Shown here: in pieces, positions 22,886 through 34,062 of the stretch
How the letters are laid out: each line of letters starts with the position of its first letter
How positions within the stretch are numbered: position 1 is the stretch's first letter
Assembly (NCBI GenBank): GCA_020912385.1
Contig: CP087219.1
Coordinates: forward strand, 186,001-250,000
Direction: 5' to 3'
From: Neofusicoccum parvum
Lineage: Eukaryota > Ascomycota > Dothideomycetes > Botryosphaeriales > Botryosphaeriaceae
DNA length: 64,000 bases
Translations under genes and position numbers: made by a program
Notes under the pieces: generated by a model
The model's input: the letters and a program-made list of their open reading frames with translations, nothing else
Database searches by the model: none
Told to the model about the DNA's origin: nothing

Positions 22886-24434
22886 ATGCCCATTGAGAAT
22901 ACTTCAAATCCGACTATCAGCGTACTCGGCGACGATCCGCCGCGTACGCACCGCATCAATGCGAACTCGTTCCAGCAGAATGCGCTACTCACGGTGAACG
23001 GCTGGCAGTACGCCGCCTTCTACGCAAGCAAAGCTGCAGCTGAAGACAGCAACGCCTGCCATCCAACACTTGCTCGAAGACACCTCCACGGCAGCTCCTC
23101 AGGAAAGGTTGGACCCTGGGAGTACCTGGTTTTCGACGACTACGAGCAGAGCTTTGACGATGGGCACAACACCATCTCCATTGGCGTTTGCACCGGCGAC
23201 GGCACAATTCATGTTTCATACGATCACCATTGTGACCCGTAGGTGATGTTGCCAGCAGAATAAGACAGTTTACATTGACAAAAACTCTTAGGCTGAGGTA
23301 CCGGTATTCTGTTCAAGGCCTCACATCGCGCCCACAAGATTTCACATGGGAAAAGAGTCACTTCACGCAGACCTCCAACACTCTGCCAGGACTCTCTTCG
23401 TCCACATTGATGAAAGAAGTTTCCTATCCGAGATTCGTGAGGGCAGACGAGAACATGCTCTTGACCTACCGCATTGGACAGCAAGTCTCCCCTGCCATCT
23501 CCCGAAAGAAAGAAAAAAAAAAGCACGTACTTATAACCCCCTTCCAGAGCCGGCTCCGGCTCCGACGTCCTTTACAGCTACTCCGCCACCTCCCACACCT
23601 ACACCTTCCTCGGCACCCTCCTCACCGGCGAAGGCAACTCCCCCTACATCAACGGCATCGACCACCGCTCCGGCCGGCTGCACGTCTCCTGGACCTACCG
23701 CAAGTTCCTCGAGTACGCCGGCGTCCACGACCCAGGCTCGACGGCGCACAAAGCGCAAGCCGGGCCCAACGGGCCCGAGAACAACTACGACCTCTGCTAC
23801 GCATACAGCGACGACGGCGGGCAGCGCTGGAGCGACTCGGACGGCCGCAGCATCGCGAGCCTGGCAGCGGGCGGCACGGTGCGGCCGACGACCGACGGCA
23901 TCACGGTGTTCGCCATCCCGACGGGCAGCGGCATCCTGAACCAGGAGGCGCAGTGCGCGGCCGCGGACGGCGAGTTCCACGTGCTGAACCGCGAGCGCCA
24001 CGGCGGGGCTGAGACGTGGATGCTGTACTCGCGGCATCCGGCTGGTATGTTCGACCGCTTGAGATGCGCTGGGTGCGCTGCGTTTGCTGATCCGTTGGTG
24101 TGTCTCAGATCTGTGGAAGCGCAACCCGGTCAAGGGCTTTTCGCCCACGGAGACCGGGGCGAGGGGTAGCATCTGCGCGGACAGGCAGAGCAATCTGTAC
24201 GTCGTCCTGCCCGGAAATACGGACTCGTCTCTCGCGGTCGTGCGCGCGTCGAAGGCGGAGGGGTATTTGAAGTTTGAGACTGTTTGGAGGCAGGACGGGT
24301 TTGATGGGGAGCCGCTGGTGGACCAGGCGAGGCTGGATGAGAGCGACGTGCTTTCGATCTTTACCAGGACGGACAAGGATGAGGAGGGCAAACGCAAGGT
24401 TGTGGTCATTGATCTTGACTTAGGCGGGTTGTAA
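22886..24434 (+). CDS. BNR_4-type beta-propeller polysaccharide lyase/hydrolase
   Basis: Exons 22886-23238, 23292-23480, 23548-24044 and 24109-24434 give 454 aa. Segments such as NGWQYAAFYAS, FDDYEQSFDDGHNTISIGVC, GTIHVSYDHHCDPLRYRYS, SPYINGIDHRSGRLHVSWTYR and NYDLCYAYSDDGGQRWSDSDG are typical of the BNR_4 seven-bladed propeller family. That family includes enzymes acting on rhamnose-glucuronic acid ends of gum arabic/arabinogalactan and on ulvan (CAZy PL42, GH145, PL24 and PL25 types); assignment to one of these is inference. Intron 2 (23481-23547) begins with GC (GCAAGT) rather than GT; only this join restores YRIGQAGSGSDVLY. The start is uncertain: the frame is open back to 22826 without an ATG, and the chosen Met at 22886 gives no signal peptide, so a secretory first exon may be missing. 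Neighbour: divergent sugar porter. Confidence 0.83.
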
Positions 24435-25103
24435 CCGGGTGGATGCAGGGTGCAAACAAGGCGGCCATTGCGCGAAATTGGAGCAGGCACGCATGGGAAA
24501 GTACAGAGGACGATGCTCGATTCTCATCGGAACCATTTCCACGACCTCTAAGCTGTTGCCGTTAATGTGGCGTGGCCGGGTACGGCGGGCGTTCGGCACC
24601 TTAAACGTCGAACCTCCGTCCAGCCCTCCGCAACTAGGGCTCTCTAGAAAAGATCAAGTGAATTACACTGCGTTCTATTGGTTGCAGGTTCTTTCTCAGT
24701 CTCAAGATGAAAGCATCAAGTTTTTTAACCTTGCGGGCAGCGACCTTGATAGCGCCCGCGGTTTGACGCCATTTGCGGCTCGCCGATCAAAGCCGACCCA
24801 TCCCTGCATCCTGAATAGACCTCCAGCGCAGTCTAGCTCCTTGACCTTCTGCGAATTACTGTCATCAACAACCCACCTGCAGCTGCTGAGTACGCGCCGC
24901 TCCTTCTGTGTGAACCCGCTCTCTTTAAGTGACATCATCATGGCCCCCTGCAGCTGCGCGTTTGCCTCATGTGCGCAGCCGTCTACCTACCGTCTCTGTT
25001 AAAGGACAGTCCCGCTCTTCTTCCTCACTCTACACTTTCAAACTTCCACAGATCACTCAATTTACTTCAATTGAGAAAACATCACTGACGATTCCATTCC
25101 AAG
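24435..25103. other. intergenic, promoter region of the SDR gene
   Basis: Plus-strand spacer between the BNR_4 stop and the SDR start. Pyrimidine-rich stretches near 24990-25090 look like a fungal 5' UTR. The 187-codon frame at 24439-25002 has no domain and is not called. Confidence 0.5.
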
Positions 25104-26091
25104 ATGCCCTCGATGCCCTCGATCGACACCCAAGACTTCCTGCTGAGCGAGGTCTTCGATGTCAAGAACAAGGTTGCTCTGGTCACTGGAGGTGGATCCG
25201 GCATTGGCATGATGGTGAGTAGCCTTGATGCCAGGACGTCTTTCTTGTTATGCCAATGCAGCTCTAGGCCACCGTTATTCTTGCCGCCAATGGGGCCAAG
25301 GTATACATCGTCGGCCGCACCAAGGACAAGTTGGACAAGGTTGTCGAGGTGTACGGCCACGGTCTTACTGGCGAGATCATCCCCCTCGTTTGCGATGTGA
25401 CGAACAAGGATGGAGTCGAGGGGCTTGTCAAGGAGATCGAGTCTCGCGAGAAGTGCCTTTGCATCCTGATCAACAACGCTGGCATCTCTGCCGAGAAGAC
25501 TACCCCAGACGGTGAGAACGCTGAGGATTCCAAGAAGAAATTCCTCGGGCCAAACATGTGAGCTGCTTCTGTCACTCTTCTCGCAAGACCTTACTGACCC
25601 GTCGTAGCGCTAAGGAATGGACGGACATTTACGCCACCAATGTCGTTAGCCCCTACATCATGGCCACCGCATTCCTCCATCTCCTCCAGAAGAGCCCGGA
25701 GTACCATCCCGGCTTCTCGAGCAACATCATCAACATCAACTTGGTCAAGATCTCGCAAGGAAACTTCTCGTGCAACGCAAGCATGGGCGCCTTGGTTCAA
25801 CTCAACATGATGCTAGAGTCGGCAGTTGCCAAAACCGGGCTGAATATCCGCATCAACTCCATCGCTCCGAGACTCATCGCCTCGGGGATGACGACGCGGA
25901 TGCCCGAGGGCGCCAAGGGGGGTCTGCCCGAGGGCGCCAGGGGGGGTCTGCCCGCACAACGTCCTGGAAACGCCCGCAATGTTGCGAGTGCCATTCTGTT
26001 CGTGGCTACGAATCAGTGGGCGGACGGATCGAACTATTCACCAGTGTGCAGGATTGTCGACGGGGGCTATGTTGCGCGGGAGGGTCAGTAG
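25104..26091 (+). CDS. SDR-fold protein lacking the catalytic Ser-Tyr-Lys residues
   Basis: Exons 25104-25214, 25268-25557 and 25608-26091 give 294 aa, usual for classical short-chain dehydrogenases. The cofactor half is intact: TGGGSGIG at residues 28-35, NGAKVYIVGR, CDVTN and LINNAGIS. The catalytic half is not. In the usual YxxxK position the sequence is CNASM, with Cys189 and Met193 replacing Tyr and Lys. The strand that normally carries the catalytic Ser (ITSISG-like) is shortened to IININLVKIS, and IAPG reads IAPR. The substrate loop has an in-frame 24-bp duplication (PEGA[K/R]GGL twice, 25902-25949). The frame is otherwise intact with good introns, so it may encode a non-enzymatic NAD(P)-binding protein, or be early in decay. 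Confidence 0.82.
25902..25949 (+). repeat. in-frame 24-bp tandem duplication inside the SDR gene
   Basis: Two 24-bp copies (25902-25925 and 25926-25949) differ at one base and encode an eight-residue unit PEGA(K/R)GGL twice, extending the substrate-binding loop. Confidence 0.9.
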
Positions 26092-27755
26092 GCATGGACG
26101 GGCGGGTGGTAGCTTTCTCGGCTGAGCGAAATCGGCGTGGGCGTTGGATGAGTGACGGAGACGAAATAGGACCTGTGAGGCGTCCGCAAATAGAAAAGAC
26201 AGTTGAATGTCATGATGCTGTATTACAATCACCGCTGTGCAGCGGCCGCTCTCCGAGGCTAGAATCTAGACTTGAATGACTTTGAGCTGCAAAGCTACCG
26301 CATACGTGAGCAAGCCTCGTTTCATATCTGAGAGTCGGGTTGTCTTCTGCAAAACCTTGTTGTTGAGTCCGCGTTTGTCGTTCCCGCTGGAGAGAATTCC
26401 GCGGACACCTTCCGCGAGAATGAAAACCGACGATGCCGGCCATTCTTGCGTAACGCGTTACGCGCATGCTGTTCAGCGCCACTGCAACTTCGCGAGCTGC
26501 CAGCCATTCACCGATTGTGTTTGTGATCTGCTGGTGGGAACAAGATGGGGGTGGTGGGGGTGATGTCGCGTGATGGGGGCCGGGAGACGGCAGGGGAAGG
26601 GTTGAGACTGGGGGAGTGCGAGGGTTCTCGTCTGATGAATACTGCAGCTGCCCGCAGAAGCCTGGACTGAAGGCTGTTTGCCGACATGGAAAGCACTGGA
26701 TCCATGTAGAGCAAGATCCAGTATTTTATTCACAACTAAAATCTGTAAGACTCTGGGCTAGTTGGCAATCGTTCGCACCTGCGGTGGTAGAACAGGAGCT
26801 TGGTACACAGAGGCAATGCTTCGGATGTGCCTGGTTCCATCTATGTCAATGGTAGGCTCACGGTAGTGTCCAGTAATCTACTTGAGCCTGAACGGTACCT
26901 CATGATGCCAACTAGCCATACTATTATGTACAGCAAGAGTGAGCCATGTAGCCTCATGATTTCGGTTCATATATCGGCATGTATGATCTTTAGCCGGCCC
27001 TCTACGGATCCACACTCTCACGCAGGCCTTGAGAGGAGCTGTGCCAAGCTGTGTGGTCAGTGAAGACCAGTGTAGAGATATCAAGCCAACAGACTGCGAT
27101 TAGAGAGGTCCAAATCCACAAATTCTGACGCACGTGAATTGAGCACGCAAATTGCCGATGGCCGGAGGATGAAGGGATTGACGGTGGAGGGAGAGTCCGG
27201 CGCCACGGAGCCAGCTCAGGATCCGGCAGGACGGTGGCCATGCCGTGCAGACGCGGGTCTTCCCACGATGGCAGTTCCCGGGCGGATGGTGTTGAAGAGG
27301 CGCATGGTGATACCGGCAAACCCGGCGATCGCCGCCGCCGTTCGCCGGACAGCCACCAAACCCTTGACCATGCGAACCCTGATACGCGAAGCTCCCGGAG
27401 CTGCCAACACGCGAGCGGCGCGCTCTCTCCGCACTGTCTGTGCAATTGACTGGGCCCGTCTTATCTCAACCCGCTTCGGATCGTCGGTTCGCGAGGGTCG
27501 GCCAGCAAGATAGCACGCGGCGCGGCCATGCAACCACGCCGTCCGCCCCCCCACACGCGCTACCTCACAGCAAGAACCGCAGCCCTGGAGCGCGACGCCG
27601 GTGCTCTCGGCCCACTTGCGCGATCATAGCCGTGACGCTCTCGCCAGCCCGGCCTCTCCTTCGCCTCAAAAGCGCGCCCGCACGCTCTCGCCGCCGCGCA
27701 CCACCGCTCCGCATCACCCCATCTCCACGCCCGCCGCGCCCCGCCGCTCACCACC
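26092..27755. other. 1.7-kb intergenic region upstream of the permease
   Basis: AT/GC-mixed to about 27100, then strongly GC-rich and C/T-rich on the plus strand up to the permease start, like a long fungal promoter and 5' UTR. Open frames at 27139-27554 occur on both strands together and are not called. Confidence 0.5.
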
Positions 27756-29732
27756 ATGGCCGACGACTCCAAGGAAGTGGCCGAGACCAAGGCTCCGGCC
27801 GCGGCCACCAAGCCGCTGTCGGCGGACACGCACGACGCCGACCAGCTGCGCCTGCAGCAGATGTAAGTCGCCGGGTGGCTGGACGTTGAAAGAGAGTTTG
27901 CAGGCGGGTCGCTGACAGGCTCGACGCGCTGCGGCAGGGGTCACGAGCAGGAGCTCAAGCGGCACTTTACTGTTTGGAGCTTGATCGGCCTCGCCTCCAC
28001 CACCACCATCTCTTGGACCGGCTTGGGGCTTGGGTGAGTGCTTCCGAATGCTTGCGCCGACGGGACGCTGATTGTCTAAGTCTGATCACCGAGATCAACG
28101 CGGGCGGCCCTGGCGCTGTCATTTACGGATTCATCCTCGTGTGGATGTTGCAGTGCTTCCTGGGTGCGTCCTTGGCCGAGTTTGTCTCGGCGTACCCCAC
28201 CGAGGGCGGCATGGTGCGTGAACCCGGGGAAACGTTTCGAGGCCGCAGGGAACTGACTCGCAGCAGTACCATTGGGTTGCCGCCATTGCACCGCGGAAAC
28301 ACAGCGGCTTCCTGTCCTTCATCACTGGGTGGTGGAGTGTTAGCGGCTGGATCTTCACCACTGCGTCCACCAACCTGGTCTACGCTCAGAATTTCATGGC
28401 CCTCATTGCGCTGTACCGCAGTGACCTCGTCATCAAGGCCTGGATGACCTTTGTGGTTTACCAGATCACCAATCTTGCTACTGCCAGCATTGTGCTGTTT
28501 GGCAACAAGATCATCCCCGCCATGAACAAGTTCTCGCGTAAGATCCCCAGTGTGCTGCTAGTTCCGCCGTTGCTAACAGACAATAGTGTTCTACCTCCAG
28601 CTTGCCTGGTTCGTGCTCATGGTGACTGTGGCAGCCACAGCGCCAAGGCACAACGACGCCAAATTCGTCTTCAGGACGTGGATCAACAACACCGGATGGG
28701 AGAACAATGTCATCTGCTTTATCACGTAAGTCCCTGCGAACTTTCTGGACGGCGAAGCATTGATGAACGGCAGCGGCCTCGTCAACCCGCTGTACTCGCT
28801 CGGCGGCCTGGACGGAATCACGCACATCACCGAGGAGATGCCCAACCCGTCCCGCAACGCCCCACTCGCGCTTCTCTGCACCCTCACCATCGCCTTCATC
28901 ACCGGATTGACCTATCTCATCACCCTCATGTTCTCCGTCCAGGACTACGCCGCCCTTGGCGACACCTCGACCGGCCTGCCGCTCGCCGAGCTCTTCAGAC
29001 AGGCAACGTCGTCGACCGGCGGAGCATTCGCGCTCATCTTCCTCCTATGGATCGCACTCGGCCCGTGCATGGTAGGCTCGCAGCTCAGCACCAGCCGGGT
29101 GGTGTGGGCGTTCGCGCGCGACAACGGGCTGCCGCAGTCGCAGATCCTGTCCAAGGTGTCGACGCGCTTCAAGGTGCCGTTCAACGCGCAGCTGCTGGTG
29201 ACGGCCGTGTGCGCCGCGCTCGGCTGCCTCTACCTCGGTGAGTGCACTGCCTCCCCCCCTCTCCCCATCGCCGGCAGCACCCGCAGAACGCGTTCCGGCT
29301 GACAAGACGCCAGGCTCCTCGACGGCGTTCAACGCCATGCTCGGCTCGGCCGTCACCATCAACAACATCGCGTACCTCATCCCCATCCTGACCAACGTGC
29401 TGCAGGGCCGGCGCGTGCTCGTGCGCGGCAAGTTCCACATGGGCACGTGGAAGGGCATGGCGGTCAACCTGGTGACCGTCGCCTGGCTCGTCTTCGCCAT
29501 CGTCTTCTTCTCGTTCCCGTACGTGCAGCCGGTGCAGGCGGCCAACATGAACTACACGTGCGTGTGCGTCGGCGGCATCGGGTTCATCGCGCTCGGCTGG
29601 TGGTTCGTGGCCGGGGAGAGGTTCACGGCGCAGATGGTCAAGGCGAAGGAGGACGAGGTCGCGAGGGAGGCGGCCGAGGCGGTGTTGAGGGGGCAGGTGG
29701 CTGGGGCGAAGGGGGAGGAGAGCAGTGGGTAG
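27756..29732 (+). CDS. APC-superfamily amino-acid/choline-type permease
   Basis: Exons 27756-27862, 27938-28033, 28081-28213, 28267-28537, 28587-28725, 28774-29237 and 29314-29732 give 542 aa. Fungal members of this branch (Hnm1/GABA-permease-like) import choline, ethanolamine, GABA or related amines through about 12 membrane helices. Signatures: HFTVWSLIGLASTTTISWTGLG at helix 1, INAGGPGAVIYGFILVW, LAEFVSAYPTEGGMYHWVA in the consensus segment, GWWSVSGWIFTTAS, and LGGLDGITHITEEMPNPSRNAPLAL. ATG context is CCACCATGG. Six short GT-AG introns are each fixed by a continuous permease sequence. The tail is charged and Ala/Glu-rich. Substrate is not decided by sequence. Confidence 0.92.
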
Positions 29733-30524
29733 GGCCGGCTGGCGGGCTTCTCTTGGATTGATGGATGGTGTTGATGATGGACGGATTGGATACCCAGGAG
29801 TAGTGTCGTAATGAGTTGTAATGCCGTATTTCCTTGAGCAAGTGCAGCGGGAGACGACGAGTTCGTGATGAAATGAACGAGGTCGGATTGCATAGCATTG
29901 CAACACGTGCCTAACCTCAGGGGCGGTTGCAGCATTCGTCCAGATAGATTGGACACTTATTTCACTGTAGATTTGCGTCCGGATGAATTCTCCAGCCGCA
30001 CACGAGTAGGGTATGTCCTGCTGCAATGCTATCAAGCCTCCAAACCGCTCGTCCAGCACCCGGCGAGCATCTCCCCGAGACACAGCCGATATCGGGTCAG
30101 GCTGGCGGGCCGCGGCTACGACCGAGAGGCCGTTGAGGCTCTCTCCAGCGCCCCTTATCGCGTCGACGCCGAACGCCACGCTCGGCTCGTCACCTCCGCT
30201 CATCGGCGGTGAAGAAACAAAACCGACATCACCGAGAAGGCCGAGCGCTGATAGGCTCCCCCGCAAATGCCACGGCGCTTGGCAGGCACACCGGTGCTCT
30301 TTGCCCTAGTTCGCCTAGCCGGATATGCACGCCGCCCCGGGAGCTGTCCAGGTTGACGGGTGATTGAGATGCGAGCGCGACGGCAAGCTCCCCCCGGCTG
30401 TTCTTGAGTGTACATAAAGCGCAGGCCGGCGCGCGGGTCGGTGGGACGACGCGTGCTGGCAGCCGGCTCGTTGCTTTCTCCCGCCTCTTGCCTGCTCTCC
30501 GCCGGACCTCCCCTCGTCGCAGCC
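29733..30524. other. intergenic, promoter of the secreted 546-aa protein
   Basis: Permease 3' flank followed by a GC-rich promoter. TACATAAAGC at about 30411-30420 is a weak TATA-like site ~110 bp before the next ATG. No gene seen. Confidence 0.5.
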
Positions 30525-32294
30525 ATGGTGCGGTCAATGTCTCGCCGGAGCGTCGCGGCGCTCCTGCTGCTGGCGGCGCGGCCCTGCGTGTCGTCGTTCG
30601 TGTCGACGCTGCCGGCCGGGGCGCAGGACATGTTCAACATGTCCATGTCGTGGCTGGACGGGCTCTACGACCCGGCCGCGCACTACCTGTACGACGTGTC
30701 GCAGGGCACGCAGACGTCGCTGAACCACGAGACGCGCGCGTCGGCCTGGTACGCCATCGGCCTGCTGGCCCGCAACAACGGCAGCGACGTCGCCGAGGCC
30801 ATGCACATCATCCGCAACGTCATCGGCGGCCAGTACAAGGACCCCAAGGACCAGTGGTACGTTCCCCCCGCCCGCCGCCGCCCGCGCAGCGCTGAGCCAG
30901 CCGCAGGTACGGCACCTACCAGAAGTACCCCGAGGAGCCGACGGTGGGCAGCGCGGCGTACCCGGCCGACATGTACGACAGCTGGGACCCGAACTGGCGC
31001 GGCTTCATCGGCACCGCCTTCATCCAGGGCCTGGAGGACTTCGCGGCGCTGATCGAGCCGGAGGTGCAGGCGCTGATGCTGGAGTCGCTGCACAACAACA
31101 CCGTCGGCGACAGCTACCGCGTGGGCGGCGTCGACGGCGACAACCTGTACCCGGCCTACAGCAACCCGTCCATCATGCGCGCCTTCGTCAGCGGCTGGAC
31201 CGGCCGCCGCACCGGCGAGGCCAACATGACCGCCGCCGGCGAGGCCTACGCCCAGGAGATCGTCGACCTCTTCAACCGCGCCGACACGCTCTCCGAGTTC
31301 AACAGCGGCACCTACGCCGGCGTCTCCATGTACGCCCTCTCGCTGTGGGCCCGCTACATGCCCGCCGACTCGGTCATGGGCCGCGAGGGCACGCGCATGC
31401 TCCAAGCCACCTGGTCCTCCGTCACCAGCCTGTACCACGCCGGGCTCAAGAACTCGGCCGGCCCGTGGGACCGCACCTACGGCTACGACATGACGCGCTA
31501 CCTCAGCATCCTCGCCCTCCACATCTGGAACCTCGTCGGGCGCTCCGCCTCCCCCCTCATCGACAAACCCTACGCGATGGGCCACTCGGGCGACTACGCC
31601 TACGCCCCCCTCATCGCCATCATGGCGCCCTTCCACAACGCCGTCGTCCCCGCCGCCGCCGTCTCCCAGCTCACCACCTTCCCGGGCGAGCACGTCGTCG
31701 CCACCAGCGCCTTCAGCCCGCCCTACGACACGTACCCGCGCAACATCTCCGCCTGGCTCGCCGACGCCATCACCATCGGCGCGTCCTCCTTCAACGAGAC
31801 CCGCCTCGGCGGCCCCGCCCTCAACCCCAGCACCTGGAGCCCGGCCGTCGTGCAGTGGGACGCCGGCGTGCAGGTCGGCTGGCTCAAGTGGTACTCGACC
31901 GAGGCCGCGCTGGCGGCCGACGTCGCGCCGGGCGTGCTGAACCTGACGTATCCGTACGGCAACGGGACGTCGGTGTTTACGTTCTTCGTGTCGACGTTCA
32001 AGGGGCACTACGACGTGGCGGGGTGGGAGGACGTGCAGGGCGTGAAGGTGGAGGTGGCGGGGAATGCGAATATGTCGTATGAGGTGTCGTTTAACGGCGC
32101 GTATGGCGGTGCGGGGGAGACGATCAGGTGAGTTTTTTTTTCTCCCCTCTGTTTTTTGGGAGGCGTGGCTTGTGGTGAGGACGTTTGCTGACGTTGGTTC
32201 TTGCAGTGACTTCGAGTTCTGGAACTTCACGTACGTGATGCCCGAGGGCTTTGAGGGCGTGCCGAATTTGATGCTGTCGTTTGAGGTGGTGTAA
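30525..32294 (+). CDS. secreted protein of unknown family, possibly an (alpha/alpha)-barrel hydrolase
   Basis: Exons 30525-30856, 30907-32127 and 32207-32294 give 546 aa. A signal peptide is clear (Arg-rich start, then VAALLLLAARPCVSS). Many N-glycosylation sequons are visible (NMS, NNT, NMT, NIS, NET, NLT, NGT, NFT). Repeated helix-like segments rich in aromatic residues (ETRASAWYAIGLLARNN, YDSWDPNWRGFIGTAFIQG, NPSIMRAFVSGWTGRR, TYAGVSMYALSLWARYMP, YDMTRYLSILALHIWNLVG) suggest a helical toroid, and the C-terminal ~120 residues look beta-rich. I do not recognise the family, so no reaction is assigned. It is extremely GC-rich at third positions, so all other frames appear open, including a 557-codon antisense shadow. 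Confidence 0.85.
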
Positions 32295-32486
32295 TGTGGT
32301 GTAATGTGATTAGGCTTTGCGGGCGAGGGGAATGACTTGTAGATAATTGTGATCATGCTCTGACGAATGTAATACTTCTGGAGAATTCCTGGTGATAATC
32401 TACGTTATGAAAAGCCTGGAGATAAGAGAGATATGTTCAAGTAATCTCGTATAGAATGTCGTGGTCTAAGAAATAAGACCCCTTGC

Positions 32487-34062
32487 TCAAATGAAACCTT
32501 CCGGGACCTGGCTCAGATCGTTCGAACTTGAGCTCCTGCTGATTCCACCTGGGTTGATGACGCTCGTGTGACCTTCCACCGGGGCTGCATGCTTTCTAAC
32601 CATAAACATTGGGGCCTTGCCCTCACCAATCAACCGCTTGAAAATGATCAACGGTTTTTCATGCAGCCCAAGACAGCGTTCTTGGTCTTTGGAGACAATG
32701 TACAAGGCATACTGTCTCCAGTCTGCCGTGATATTGTACTTCTTCAGTGCTAACGGTAGAACCTTATAGCAAGGGTCGTCTATTGATACACGGAAATTCA
32801 TGAATACTTCCACTGGCGGGGTGCTGGTCTCGGAGACACTGTTGGATGATGGGGTTGCACTGGTGATCTGAGACTCTTCGCTGGTCGTGATGGATGCCAG
32901 TCCTGGACCTTGAACGGCGGGAGGAGATGAGTTCGTTGGGGGAGTTCGCGGTCGCGGGTCTTCATGGACGGAAAACAAAGGCGTGGTTGTTGGTTCTGGG
33001 CTATCTCCATAACGGATGCCATATCCCGAGGGCAGTAGACCTCCCCAAGCCTTCAGCCGATCTCCCGCAGAAAGAGTATCTAACCAGTTCCTGACGACTT
33101 CGATAGTCTTCGAATTGTCTTCGCCAAGGGTGGTCGGATCCCACGGTACTGGAGTAAAGGAAGGATTCATTGGTTCCGCGGGCTCCTCTATTATTGGTGA
33201 CGGGGGAGCCTGGATTGCGCCATCGAATATCTGGGTCCTCCTCCTGGAATGCCTTGAACCGGTCCGATTTTGGGGAGTTTCTCCTGCTAATACTGCATCC
33301 TGGGCACCAATCAAGTGGGAAGACCATCTTCTCAAGCTCAGCTGTTCATCATACAGCCACTGTGAGTTTCTTTCAGCTGCCCATGAGAGCCGTTGCCCTA
33401 CGGCTCCTTCAGTAGTACTGAAAGCACTTGCTTCTTTTTCAAGCTCTTGCAATTCTGCTATTGACGCTCGCTGCGCAAGCTCTAGGCTCAGGATGCGGCT
33501 TTCCTGATGCGAGTCGCTCACAAGGTCGACGATACTGGCCGTGGAGATCCTGGATGTTTTTGATCAGAGATAATCAAGAAACGTAGATGGACTTCTTTTA
33601 CCTGCGCTTGGCCACTCGTCTAGCCAAATCGAGAGTAGAGAGCGTGAGGTTGAGTGTGTTCTTGTAGGATTCAAGGCTGGCTCGGAGATAGACGATCCTC
33701 GACTTTTGGAATGCCCACTTGACTCGTGCCGCGAGCTTGGGGGCGGTTTCGCCGGGAAGGCTGACGTATGGTTGCAGTTCCTCAACGAGGCTGCTGATTT
33801 CGTCGAAGATAGCCTCGCAGCTATGTGTCAGCCTCTGCGTAAGACTCCCGCATTGCAGTGCGGAGATGGCATCGGCTTCTTCCAGAGTGGTCCCCAGAAC
33901 CTGCAGGACCGTGCATAAGCAGGAGATCTCGGTTCCCATCTGGCGTGCATCTTTCCCAGCTGAACCGACGTCGCCTGCGAATTTGAAGAGTGCTGAGGAC
34001 ACTTGGAAGCCCGCCGCGGATATCCCAACGATGCTGGCGGCGATGCTGAGAGGGTCAGCCAT
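32487..34062 (-). CDS. Helo-like (STAND N-terminal) protein with C-terminal Ras-association domain
   Basis: Exons 34062-33602 and 33549-32487 give 507 aa. The first ~150 residues (MADPLSIAASIVGISAAGFQ, then KDARQMGTEISCLCTVLQVLG) are the fungal N-terminal domain found on STAND/NLR-type proteins (Helo-like family). There is no NACHT or NB-ARC domain after it. Instead come a Ser/Pro-rich disordered middle and, at about residues 395-473, a Ras-association-like ubiquitin fold (FMNFRVSIDDPCYKVLPLAL, DWRQYALYIVSKDQERCLGL, EKPLIIFKRL, APMFMVRKH) closely resembling the RA domain of the MAPK adaptor Ste50. A signalling adaptor linked to Ras/Rho/Cdc42-type inputs is inferred. The 52-nt intron is well defined. 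It converges on the secreted-protein gene with 192 bp between stops. Confidence 0.85.

Noticed and set aside
24439..25002. 187-codon plus frame between the BNR_4 and SDR genes
   Set aside because: No domain or splice partner; ends at the SDR 5' leader.
29181..30266. 361-codon minus frame over the permease 3' end
   Set aside because: Antisense shadow of the last permease exons extending into the spacer.
30683..32356. 557-codon frame antisense to the secreted 546-aa protein
   Set aside because: A shadow created by near-total G/C at third positions of the sense gene; composition is His/Arg/Gly/Val-rich with no domain, whereas the sense frame has a signal peptide and consistent introns.
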